From: Desulfurobacteriaceae bacterium
GTDB taxonomy: Bacteria > Aquificota > Aquificia > Desulfurobacteriales > Desulfurobacteriaceae
Length of the DNA: 64,000 bases
Assembly: GCA_027051905.1 (NCBI GenBank)
Contig: JALUGO010000027.1
Location: 1-64,000 of the forward strand
Reading direction: 5' to 3'
Of this stretch, positions 18,777 through 26,043 are shown piece by piece (position 1 is the stretch's first letter; every line of letters starts with the position of its first letter). The position numbers and the translations under genes were made by a program. The notes beneath the pieces were generated by a model that was not told the origin of the DNA, did no database searches, and saw nothing but the letters and a program-made list of their open reading frames with translations.

Positions 18777-19832
18777 ATGGAAATACTTGAACAGATTGCA
18801 AGAGAGGCAGAAGCCAACACTCAGGTTCCTGCCTACCCACGAAGTGTTGAAAAGGTAATCGCTGCTGTAATGTCTTCCCCAAACTTCTGGAAAATTGTTG
18901 ACCTGTCGGACGAACCTCTTCCGCTGGTTGCCGAAATTTTAAAACTCTTAAACAAACACGACCTTGTTGTTTTCGAGGGAACTCAGATTCTTCTTACAGA
19001 AGCCGGAGCCGAGCTTGCAAGGAAACTTGGAATTGAACCTTTTGTTTCTCACAGGTGCCCAACCTGTAAAGGAAGAAGCGTTGTTATCGATGAATCCTTA
19101 AAATCGGCCTTTGAAAAGTTCCTCAAAATACAGGAAAACAGACCCCCTGCTATTCACCAGTTTGACCAGGGTTACGTTACACCTGAGAACACATTTGCAA
19201 GGGTGGCCCTTGCAGACGACAGAGGAGACCTCAGGGGTAAAAAGGTCGTTGTCCTGGGAGACGATGATCTTATGAGTATTGCTCTCGCACTAACAGGCCT
19301 ACCTGCCAAAGTAACAATTCTTGAAATTGACGAAAGGCTTGTAAACTTCATTAAAGAAGTTTCAGATGAGTATAATCTCAACATAGACGCCAGAGTTCAT
19401 GACCTCCGCCAGCCTCTTCCCGAAGACGTTGTTGGCGCTTACGACACATTTTTCACAGATCCACCTGAAACCGTTGAGGCAATAAAGGCATTTGTTGGAA
19501 GGGGAGTGGCAACGCTCAAAGGGCCAAGGTGCGCCGGTTACTTCGGAGTTACCCGCAGGGAGTCTTCAGTTGATAAGTGGAGAAGAATTCAGGAAGTTCT
19601 CATCAATATGGGACTTGTTATTACAGACCTCCTTCACAACTTCAACGAGTATGTAAACTGGGACTACTACGAGGAGATGAGAGGTTGGCAGCTCAGCCCT
19701 GTTAAAGAACCTCCTAAGGAAATATGGTATAGATCAACGCAATTTAGAGTTGAAACTGTTAGAGGCTTCAAGGGCTTCAACGAACCCATCGTTGGAGACA
19801 TCTACAACGACGCAGAGAGCTCCACAACTTAA
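18777..19832 (+). CDS. bpsA: N4-bis(aminopropyl)spermidine synthase (branched-chain polyamine synthase)
   Basis: 351 aa protein of the BpsA family, which adds two aminopropyl groups to one nitrogen of spermidine to make a branched quaternary polyamine used by thermophiles. Visible features: an N-terminal winged-helix-like region, a CPTCKGR segment near residue 94, a SAM-fold core with the acidic GDDDLMSIALALTG loop (~158-171), LEIDERLVNFI, and FFTDPPETVEAI. Begins two bases after speE, so the three genes form an operon. Confidence 0.88.
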   Translation: MEILEQIAREAEANTQVPAYPRSVEKVIAAVMSSPNFWKIVDLSDEPLPLVAEILKLLNKHDLVVFEGTQILLTEAGAELARKLGIEPFVSHRCPTCKGRSVVIDESLKSAFEKFLKIQENRPPAIHQFDQGYVTPENTFARVALADDRGDLRGKKVVVLGDDDLMSIALALTGLPAKVTILEIDERLVNFIKEVSDEYNLNIDARVHDLRQPLPEDVVGAYDTFFTDPPETVEAIKAFVGRGVATLKGPRCAGYFGVTRRESSVDKWRRIQEVLINMGLVITDLLHNFNEYVNWDYYEEMRGWQLSPVKEPPKEIWYRSTQFRVETVRGFKGFNEPIVGDIYNDAESSTT

Positions 19833-19834
19833 AC

Positions 19835-20776
19835 CTAACCGGCGGGTCTTCTGCCCGCCCTCTCTATCATCCATTTAAAGAGTTTAACAACGAAAGGGCC
19901 AACTATGTTCTGAACAACACTGTAAAAGACCGCCGGGAGTGCAGCAAGAGCTCCCCAGTGGGAAACAGCCAGAACCGTTGCAAGCCCCGAATTCTGCATT
20001 GCCGTTTCAATAGAAATTGTTATCCTTTCAACTTTAGGAATTCCCAAAACCCTTGGAATAACGTATCCCAGCCAGAAACCAAAGAGCAGGTGAAGGAGAG
20101 CTCCCAAAATCAGAAACTCAAAACTTATCAGAGGAAGTGAAACAATTCTATCCCTTCCGGCTGCAACAACGTAACCCACAATAAGAACAACTACAACCGT
20201 TGAATACGCCGGAAGATAATGCTTTACCTTTTCCAAAGTCTGGCTGAACTTACTATCTAACCAGATACCTAAAACAACAGGAATAAAAGTTATCTGGATC
20301 ATGTCTAAAAAAAGTTTAAAAGCATCAACTTTTACAACTTTTCCTGCAAAAACTTTCGTAAGAATGGGAGTAAGAAACGGGGAAACAACGGTGTTTATAC
20401 CTGAAAGGGTCAAAGAAAGTGCAAGGTTAGCTCCAGCAAGGAAGTTATAGACGTTTGAGACTACTCCAGTGGGACAGGCTCCAGTCAGAATCTGACCTGC
20501 CATAAAATCATCAGGCAATTTAGAGTATAGCGTAAGTGCAACTAACCAACCCAAAAGCGGCATCACAGAGTATTGAGTTAGAAGACCTATTAAAACTACT
20601 TTCGGTTTTCTTAATATCGATTTAAAGTTTTCAGCTTTTAGAGTTAGTCCCATCGAGAGTATAACGGAACCAAGGAGAGGTTTAATGGCAGGTTTAAGAG
20701 GCAAAAAGAGCTGAGGAAACTTTAAAGATACAGGAGCAACAATCAAAACCCAGAGCCACAACAAACGAGCTACCAT
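19835..20776 (-). CDS. Bile acid:sodium symporter (BASS) family transporter
   Basis: 313 aa integral membrane protein with about nine or ten hydrophobic helices. Family marks include SVILSMGLTLKAENF near residue 36, GACPTGVVSNVYNFLAGANL near 105 and SIETAMQNSGLATVLAVSHW near 260, the crossed-helix motifs that bind sodium and a carboxylate. Substrate is unknown (relatives move pantoate, pyruvate or bile acids). The ATG follows GGAGGAGG. Its 3' end converges on bpsA with two bases between; a GGCGGG/CCCGCC stem inside its last codons (19841-19859) may help stop transcription. Confidence 0.85.
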   Translation of the reverse strand: MVARLLWLWVLIVAPVSLKFPQLFLPLKPAIKPLLGSVILSMGLTLKAENFKSILRKPKVVLIGLLTQYSVMPLLGWLVALTLYSKLPDDFMAGQILTGACPTGVVSNVYNFLAGANLALSLTLSGINTVVSPFLTPILTKVFAGKVVKVDAFKLFLDMIQITFIPVVLGIWLDSKFSQTLEKVKHYLPAYSTVVVVLIVGYVVAAGRDRIVSLPLISFEFLILGALLHLLFGFWLGYVIPRVLGIPKVERITISIETAMQNSGLATVLAVSHWGALAALPAVFYSVVQNIVGPFVVKLFKWMIERAGRRPAG

Positions 20777-20904
20777 TCCTCCTCCAGAAAAGACTAAGAA
20801 GGTCTGATAATGGCGAATTCAAAGTAGAGTTTACCTGAAATTCTGAAGGCAGGTAAGGAATGATTGAATTATCAGAAACTGGCAGGTTTTTAATGATTTT
20901 TATT

Positions 20905-21257
20905 TGGTGGAGGTGGCGGGATTCGAACCCGCGTCCGGAGATGCGGCCCAGGTAGCTTCTACAGGCTTAGCCTGTGTTTTACCATCTCGCTCCGGGGTTA
21001 GCCCACAGGCAGGCGCCCCGGAGCCAGCCCTCTCTTTTCTCGGGAGCTCCCCCGAGGGCGAGGGAAGCTCCCCAGCCCGCCTCTCTGTCGCCCTACCCGG
21101 AGCCGACGGGCGGAGCTCCGGGGGACGTCGCTGCGCTAATTAGGCAGCGAGAGCAAGTTCTTCGTTGGCAACTATTTTCGGTGCCTTTTTTACGAGGTTG
21201 GCTCCTCGGCCTGCCGCTACCTGAACCTCTGCATCCCCGTCGAAACCAGTCACCCCC
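20905..21257 (-). ncRNA. ssrA: Transfer-messenger RNA (tmRNA)
   Basis: About 353 nt. On the minus strand the 5' end GGGGGTGACTGGTTTCGACG and the 3' end GGTTCGAATCCC...CCACCTCCACCA form the alanine-tRNA-like half; GGGGGUG pairs with CACCUCC with one G-U, and CCA is encoded. The tag frame follows UAGUU at 21169 down to 21140 and reads ANEELALAA then stop, close to the E. coli tag ANDENYALAA. tmRNA with SmpB rescues stalled ribosomes. The region between is very GC-rich (pseudoknots). Confidence 0.96.
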
Positions 21258-21288
21258 ATATTCAGCTGTCAGGTATAAATATAGCTTG

Positions 21289-21303
21289 GCACAAATTTTG
21301 TGC
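21289..21303. repeat. Perfect palindrome upstream of tmRNA
   Basis: GCACAAA-T-TTTGTGC, seven-base arms, between the end of mtnP and the start of ssrA on the minus strand. It could be an operator for ssrA or a weak mtnP terminator; no T run follows it, and a TATATT-like -10 lies just downstream on the minus strand (21278-21283). Confidence 0.4.
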
Positions 21304-21325
21304 AAGTCCAGAAAGTTCTTGATTT

Positions 21326-22198
21326 TTAAAGTCTAAACAGCCATTCTTTCCAGTTGTCTCCTATCTTTCCTTTCCGCCTGTAGCGCTCCATCAGCCTGGG
21401 GCAGGAACAGTTTCTATCGTAACTGTTAAGTTTTTCAGTAACTCTCAGAACTATTTCGGGAAAGAGTGAAACAGCTCGTTCAACCCTCTCCTTCTCATTT
21501 TCTCTCAGCATCCCCTCAAAAAGAACTCCCTCTTTAAAGGAGCTTTCCACTATTCCTTCAGCATAGTTTGTTACGTAACATATAGTTCCGTAACACATCT
21601 CAAGCTCTCTAGCAAGGAAAACTTCAGGAACGACTGTCATTCCAACGAGCTCTGCTCCCAGACGCTTGAACATCTCTATTTCTGCTCTTGTTTCAAGCCT
21701 TGGTCCTTCTGTGCAGACATAAGTTCCTCTGTTGTGGTAAGTCTCCTTCATCTCTTTTAACGATTCGATAAGGGCTTTTCTGACTCCAGGACAGAATAGA
21801 GGACTCTGTCTTACAAATCCCAGCCCGCCATTTTCAAAAAAGGTTCCTCTTCTCTGCCTGGTAAAGTCGATAACGTCATCGATAACCACAAAGTTCCCAG
21901 GTCTGAAATCAGATTTAAGAGATCCTGGTCCCGTCCAGGAAACAATGGTTTCCACTCCAAGCTCTTTTGCTGCGTAAATGTTTGCCCTATAGTTGACAAA
22001 CGGAGCTGTTGTGTCGTAGTCTTTCTCGCCGTGCCGTGAAAGAAACAGATACTCAAAACCGTCAGGGTGTTTGATTTTGTAAACCGGGTTTGATAGTCCG
22101 TAGGGAGTATCGAGCCTTTTAACCTCTAATACTTTTCCAAACCTTCCTTTATCTAAAGTGTAGGCTCCACTTCCCCCAATTACCAGGACTTTAGCCAC
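21326..22198 (-). CDS. mtnP: S-methyl-5'-thioadenosine phosphorylase (MTAP/PNP family)
   Basis: 290 aa. Cleaves methylthioadenosine, the by-product of SpeE and BpsA, to adenine and methylthioribose-1-phosphate. Family marks: VIGGSGAY at the N-terminus, FLSRHGE near 53, VCTEGPRLETRAEIEMF near 161 and GAELVGMTVVPEVFLARELE near 182, with YVTNYAEGI. A carboxy tail with CSCPRLMERYR is unusual. It could instead prefer methylthioinosine. Starts with GTG behind AAGGAG, overlapping the queF stop by eight bases. Confidence 0.88.
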   Translation of the reverse strand: MAKVLVIGGSGAYTLDKGRFGKVLEVKRLDTPYGLSNPVYKIKHPDGFEYLFLSRHGEKDYDTTAPFVNYRANIYAAKELGVETIVSWTGPGSLKSDFRPGNFVVIDDVIDFTRQRRGTFFENGGLGFVRQSPLFCPGVRKALIESLKEMKETYHNRGTYVCTEGPRLETRAEIEMFKRLGAELVGMTVVPEVFLARELEMCYGTICYVTNYAEGIVESSFKEGVLFEGMLRENEKERVERAVSLFPEIVLRVTEKLNSYDRNCSCPRLMERYRRKGKIGDNWKEWLFRL

Positions 22199-22682
22199 GG
22201 TTTCTCCTTATTTCCGGAGGGGTTATCCTGTGCAGCTTAAAACGTTCTTTAGCAAGTTCTTCAACCCAGTCGATTTTCCTAAACCTCTGAACAAAAGGGT
22301 CTATGGATATTCCACCCCTTGGATTAAACTCTCCATAAACTTCTATATAGAAGGGGTTGAGAAGTTTGAAAAGGTCGTCTGCTATCTGGTTAACAGTGTC
22401 TTCATGGAATCCTCTGGCGTTTCGATATGAAAAGAGATAAAGCTTGAGGGATTTACTCTCAACCAACCATCTATCAGGGATATACTGGATGTAAATTGTT
22501 GCAAAGTCTGGCTGGCCGGTTATAGGACACAGTGTTGTAAACTCAGGACAGTTAAAGGAAACCCAGTAAATTCTGTCGGGGAATCTGTTCGGAAATTTTT
22601 CCAGAAGCTCCGGTCTATAATCGAAGGTATACTCAGTTTTTTTCCCCAACTTTGAAACAGTTCCAAAATTTTTTCTCTCCAA
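22191..22682 (-). CDS. queF: NADPH-dependent 7-cyano-7-deazaguanine reductase
   Basis: 163 aa, the short QueF form that reduces preQ0 to preQ1 for queuosine in tRNA. The catalytic Cys and substrate region read FNCPEFTTLCPITGQPDFAT (about residues 48-67); the NADPH-binding block ESKSLKLYLFSYRNARGFHE follows. TTG start with AGGAG seven bases away. No preQ1 aptamer was recognised in the 176 bases upstream. Confidence 0.94.
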   Translation of the reverse strand: MERKNFGTVSKLGKKTEYTFDYRPELLEKFPNRFPDRIYWVSFNCPEFTTLCPITGQPDFATIYIQYIPDRWLVESKSLKLYLFSYRNARGFHEDTVNQIADDLFKLLNPFYIEVYGEFNPRGGISIDPFVQRFRKIDWVEELAKERFKLHRITPPEIRRNRG

Positions 22683-22753
22683 CGTAGATTCTCCTGTAGG
22701 TTTCTGGAATTTTACTACGGGCTTCTGAATGGTGATTCAAAGTTTGGAAAGAG

Positions 22754-22775
22754 GGGGCAGCTATGATGCTGCCCC
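22754..22775. terminator. GC-rich hairpin upstream of queF
   Basis: Perfect eight-base stem GGGGCAGC / GCTGCCCC with a TATGAT loop. On the minus strand it lies after tRNA-Glu and before queF; the following CTCTTTCC is only partly T-rich. Likely a tRNA-Glu terminator or attenuator. Confidence 0.5.
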
Positions 22776-22787
22776 TTTCTCCATAAA

Positions 22788-22811
22788 GGGGAGGGAGGGG
22801 GAAAAGGGGGG
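22788..22811 (+). other. G-run tract (possible G-quadruplex; C-rich on minus strand)
   Basis: Four G runs of 4, 3, 5 and 6 bases separated by A, A and AAAA fit the G3+N1-7 quadruplex rule. On the minus strand, which is transcribed after tRNA-Glu, it is a C-rich, G-free stretch of the sort that loads Rho. Function unproven. Confidence 0.5.
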
Positions 22812-22858
22812 ATTATAAAAACAATCCACCCGATTACAGATCAGTCGTATGGCTAAAT

Positions 22859-22936
<78 letters not shown>

Positions 22937-22951
22937 GTTTTGGTAAGGGAG

Positions 22952-22980
22952 AATATATGCTACCTATCTTCCCGTGTCAA
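22952..22980 (-). promoter_or_regulatory. Sigma-70-type promoter of tRNA-Glu
   Basis: Minus strand TTGACA (22975-22980), 17-base spacer, TATATT (22952-22957), about 15 bases before the tRNA. Confidence 0.88.
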
Positions 22981-23034
22981 CCCACTGCACGATTTCAATA
23001 CATAGTGGACACCCTGATGAACTGCTTTAACAAC

Positions 23035-23058
23035 GGCCAGCACCAGAAGGTGCTGACC
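23035..23058 (-). terminator. Hairpin after metE
   Basis: Ten-base stem around a four-base loop, 13 bases past the metE stop. In minus-strand RNA every position pairs (one G-U), whereas the + strand has a C-A mismatch, supporting a role in the metE transcript. No strong T run follows. Confidence 0.5.
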
Positions 23059-23071
23059 AGAAGTAAAAACC

Positions 23072-25234
23072 CTAATGTTTTTGTCTTAAACGCTTAGCAA
23101 GATTAACAAGGTTTCTGAGAGCTGGAATAACCTCTTCCCAGCGCCTTGTTTTAAGACCACAGTCTGGATTTACCCAGAAGTTCTCTTTTGGAATCACCCT
23201 GAGAGCTCTATCAACAATCTCTTTCATCTCTTCAACAGTTGGGACATAAGGAGAGTGGATGTCCCACACTCCAAGGCCTATCTGTCTGTCAAAATTAACC
23301 TTTTCAAAGGCTTCTATGATGTCCCCCTTAGAGCGCGTTGCCTCAATGGAAATAACGTCAAAGTCCATGTCTAAAATGTACTCAATAATCTCTCCAAACT
23401 CTGAATAACACATGTGTGTGTGCACCTGAGTTTCCGGTTTAACTGAGGAGTGGCAGAGGCGGAAGGACTTAACTGCCCAATCAAAATATTCTTTCCAGTT
23501 CCTTTTCTTAATGGGAGCTTTCTCTCTGATTGCCGGCTCGTCTATCTGGACAATGCCAATTCCAGCCTTTTCATAGTCTGCAATTTCATCTTTCAGGGCA
23601 AGGGCTATCTGGTAAGCAACCTCTTCAGTCGGAATGTCTTCCCTTATATAGCTCCAGGCGATGATTGTTACAGGGCCTGTAAGCATCCCTTTAACGGGCT
23701 TTTCGGTAAGGCTCTGAGCGAAAGCTATCTCTCTGACAGTCATCTGACCTTCTCTTTCTACGTCTCCGTAGATGATAGGAGGCCTGTAACATCTTGTTCC
23801 GTAAGAGATAACCCAGCCGTTCCCGGTTGTTGCGATTCCCTTCATCTTCTCAGCGAAAAACTCAACCATGTCTGTCCTTTCAAACTCTCCGTGGACGAAG
23901 ACGTCTAAGCCGAGGTCTTCCTGTATCTGGATAGCTTTGGCTATCTCTCCTCTTATGAAGGTGTTGTAGTCTTCCTGAGAGAGTTTTCCTTTCCTGTAAA
24001 GGAGCCTTACCCTTCTAACTTCTTCTGTTTGGGGGAATGAGCCTATTGTTGTTGTCGGGAAGAGAGGAAGTTTGAATCTCTCTTTCTGAACTTTAACCCT
24101 TTCTCTGTATTCCGGCTTCCTGATGAAGTCCTCTTCTTTCAGAGAGGATACCCTTTCCTTGACATGGGGGAGCTCCCCAAAGGGAACGTTTATTCCCTTA
24201 ACCCACTCTTTCGCTTCCTCTGTTTTACCTGAAAGCACGTTGCTGATGAGTTTAATCTCTTTCAACTTCTCCTCTGCAAAGGCAACCTTCTGGAGAAGTT
24301 CTTCCGGAAGCGTTGCACCGGAGAGACTCACCGGGAGGTGAAAGAGAGGTGCTGCGTTTGCGATAACAACGTTCTCTCCGAGCTCTTTTACAAGTTCCGC
24401 TGTTTTAAAGAGGTCATTCCTCCAGACGTTTCTTCCATCAACAACTTCAGCAAAAAGGGTTTTGTCGTTTCTGTTTATCTCTTTAAGCTGTTTCAGATTT
24501 TCTCCTCTGTCGTGAACAAGGTCAACGCCAATTCCAGAAACGGGAAGGTTGAAGAGGAGCTCCAGCCTATCTACGCTGTCGTAGTAAGTAAAAAGGTTTA
24601 CAGAACAGTTTGCCTTCTCAAAGAGAGAGTAGGCCTCTTCAACAGCCTTCCACTCTTCGTCTGAAAGTTCCAAAACAAAGGCAGGGTCGTCTAAATGGAG
24701 TGATTTAAACTCTCTCTCATTTGCATATTCAACAAGGAGTTCCACAAGCTCTTTAAGGGCTCCAGCAAAGTATTCCGGCTTTAACCCTTTCGAGAGCTTT
24801 AAGAATGTAAATGGTGCAATAACGTGAACATTTTCCCTTGCTTCTTCGTGCCTATCCCACACGGATTTTGTTAGCTTAAACTGAGGTTTTCTACCTTCAA
24901 AGTCTGGAACGAGGTAGTGATAGTTTGTGTTAAACCACTTTGTCATCTCAAGGGCGTTTTTGCCCCGGCAGAGGTCGAAATAGCCGTCTAAGCTCTCTGC
25001 CGTGTAGACTCCAAAAAGAAGCGCCGTGTCAAGCATGGGATCGTAGAGGGTCATCTCTCCCTGAGGGTAGGAATCAACAAATCGGCTGTAGGTCTCCTCT
25101 CTCTTCTCGTTGAGTTTTTTAATTCCTGAGAGGAGTTCTTCTTCTGTAACCTTTCCAGCCCAGTAGCCCTCAATAAGCCGCTTGAACTCCCTCTGCTTTC
25201 CCAGTCTTGGGAAGCCGTAAGCGTAGGTTTTCAT
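23072..25234 (-). CDS. metE: Cobalamin-independent methionine synthase
   Basis: 720 aa. Transfers methyl from 5-methyl-THF-glutamate to homocysteine without B12. The N-terminal barrel starts YGFPRLGKQREFKRLIEGYW; the catalytic C-terminal barrel has TTIGSFPQTEEVRRVR near residue 395, IVQIDEPAIREKAP, the zinc ligands in HTHMCYSEF and EATRSKGDI, and a last Cys in NPDCGLKTRRW. ATG start with AGGAGGT six bases away; that site is buried in a riboswitch hairpin, so expression should fall when B12 is plentiful. This implies a B12-dependent MetH elsewhere. Confidence 0.96.
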   Translation of the reverse strand: MKTYAYGFPRLGKQREFKRLIEGYWAGKVTEEELLSGIKKLNEKREETYSRFVDSYPQGEMTLYDPMLDTALLFGVYTAESLDGYFDLCRGKNALEMTKWFNTNYHYLVPDFEGRKPQFKLTKSVWDRHEEARENVHVIAPFTFLKLSKGLKPEYFAGALKELVELLVEYANEREFKSLHLDDPAFVLELSDEEWKAVEEAYSLFEKANCSVNLFTYYDSVDRLELLFNLPVSGIGVDLVHDRGENLKQLKEINRNDKTLFAEVVDGRNVWRNDLFKTAELVKELGENVVIANAAPLFHLPVSLSGATLPEELLQKVAFAEEKLKEIKLISNVLSGKTEEAKEWVKGINVPFGELPHVKERVSSLKEEDFIRKPEYRERVKVQKERFKLPLFPTTTIGSFPQTEEVRRVRLLYRKGKLSQEDYNTFIRGEIAKAIQIQEDLGLDVFVHGEFERTDMVEFFAEKMKGIATTGNGWVISYGTRCYRPPIIYGDVEREGQMTVREIAFAQSLTEKPVKGMLTGPVTIIAWSYIREDIPTEEVAYQIALALKDEIADYEKAGIGIVQIDEPAIREKAPIKKRNWKEYFDWAVKSFRLCHSSVKPETQVHTHMCYSEFGEIIEYILDMDFDVISIEATRSKGDIIEAFEKVNFDRQIGLGVWDIHSPYVPTVEEMKEIVDRALRVIPKENFWVNPDCGLKTRRWEEVIPALRNLVNLAKRLRQKH

Positions 25235-25242
25235 GCTGCTAC

Positions 25243-25278
25243 CTCCTGTGGGTGTTTTGATTTCAACACCCGCAGGAG
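25243..25278 (-). promoter_or_regulatory. Expression-platform hairpin hiding the metE ribosome binding site
   Basis: Fourteen-base arms (25243-25256 and 25265-25278) with 13 of 14 pairs and an eight-base loop. One arm contains most of the AGGAGGT (25241-25247) that serves metE. Formation would block ribosome access, the usual translational output of cobalamin riboswitches in Gram-negative bacteria. Confidence 0.85.
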
Positions 25279-25364
25279 CTCCAAGGCGGGAAAAGAAAAA
25301 GGGATACCCTCTCCTTTCCCGCGCCCCGAACCCCCGCAGGACGCGAAGGGGTGGGTCTCCCCAC

Positions 25365-25540
25365 CCATCACGGGCCGGTCTCCCGGCTCGCAGGGTTTAT
25401 CAGGTCAGTGCCTTCCCAGAACGGTGGCTAAACACCTATCCGTTCCAGTGGCAAAGACCCATAGTTTTTCCCTGCTCACGGTTGCGAGGACAGCGCCGGA
25501 CTTTCACCGGACTTCCCGTTCACCCGTGACAGGCAACAAT
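25365..25540 (-). promoter_or_regulatory. Cobalamin riboswitch aptamer (metE leader)
   Basis: On the minus strand the leader shows the conserved order of a B12 aptamer: GGGTGAACGGGAA, then CCGGTGAAAGTCCGG, then the CTGTCCTCGCAACCGTGA segment, a variable arm, GGGAAGGCAC, and the B12 box GCCGGGAGACCGGCC (25373-25389). About 300 bases of leader without a gene separate metE from the small ORF upstream, and the aptamer plus platform fill it. Boundaries are approximate. Confidence 0.93.
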
Positions 25541-25562
25541 TTATGCTGATAACAGAAAAATG

Positions 25563-25679
25563 CTACTTTTTCTTTTTCTGGTGAAGAATAAGCTCAAAGT
25601 TATCATAAAGCTCATCCAGCAGATACCAGACGATGAAAACGCCAACAGCCAGGAGAAACATCAAACTGAACCACATCAT
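25563..25679 (-). CDS. Predicted 38-aa single-pass membrane protein
   Basis: Not recognised. The reading frame encodes one hydrophobic helix (roughly residues 3-21, WFSLMFLLAVGVFIVWYLL), an acidic stretch DELYDNFE, and a KKKK tail. AAGGGGG precedes the tandem ATG. It ends about 22 bases before the riboswitch aptamer on the same strand. The topology resembles tiny subunits that dock on larger membrane complexes, but no partner is adjacent. Existence rests on ribosome binding site, hydrophobic pattern and placement only. Confidence 0.5.
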   Translation of the reverse strand: MMWFSLMFLLAVGVFIVWYLLDELYDNFELILHQKKKK

Positions 25680-25761
25680 TCCCCCTTTGTTTATTGGTTT
25701 TTCACAAATCTACAACTGTGTAAAATAAATTATAAACAAAGTTTTTAATCAGGAGGTCAAG

Positions 25762-26043
25762 TTGAAAATCGCCATAAGAATTAAAGAAGGGAAAATCTCT
25801 CTAAAGTTCTCAGAAGGGGAAGAAGCATTCATATCCTTCGGAATCGATAGAGAAAAGAAGGTTATCGTGGTAAGCACAACTTACGTTCCAGAAAACCACA
25901 GAGGAAAAGGAATTGCCGGAATGCTTTCAGAAAAACTGGTTGAATTCGCAGATGAAAACGGTTACAAAATTTACCCCCTCTGCTCATATACTCAGAAGTT
26001 CCTCGAAAGGAAAAGACCAGACCTTATAGCCGGGAGAGAGTAG
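25762..26043 (+). CDS. Small GNAT-family N-acetyltransferase (COG2388 type)
   Basis: 93 aa, the size of the minimal GNAT group that lacks the first strands of the fold. The acetyl-CoA loop is visible as YVPENHRGKGIAGMLSEKLV (residues ~48-67), followed by GYKIYPLCSYTQKFLERKRP, the C-terminal hallmark. Substrate unknown. TTG start behind a perfect AGGAGGT. The stop overlaps the start of the methyltransferase gene by one base. Confidence 0.8.
   Translation: MKIAIRIKEGKISLKFSEGEEAFISFGIDREKKVIVVSTTYVPENHRGKGIAGMLSEKLVEFADENGYKIYPLCSYTQKFLERKRPDLIAGRE

Noticed and set aside
20904-21143. Open reading frames across the tmRNA region, starting near MVEVAGFEPAS
   Set aside because: The TpsiC-arm sequence of tRNA-like genes commonly translates to such peptides; the region is fully explained by ssrA.
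22683-22858. Possible preQ1 riboswitch before queF
   Set aside because: No preQ1 aptamer pattern (short C-rich hairpin with A-rich tail) was recognised; the space is filled by the C-rich tract and a terminator-like hairpin after tRNA-Glu.
25560-25748. 62-residue + strand frame at 25.56 kb
   Set aside because: It lacks a ribosome binding site and is antisense to the 38-aa membrane ORF, which has one.
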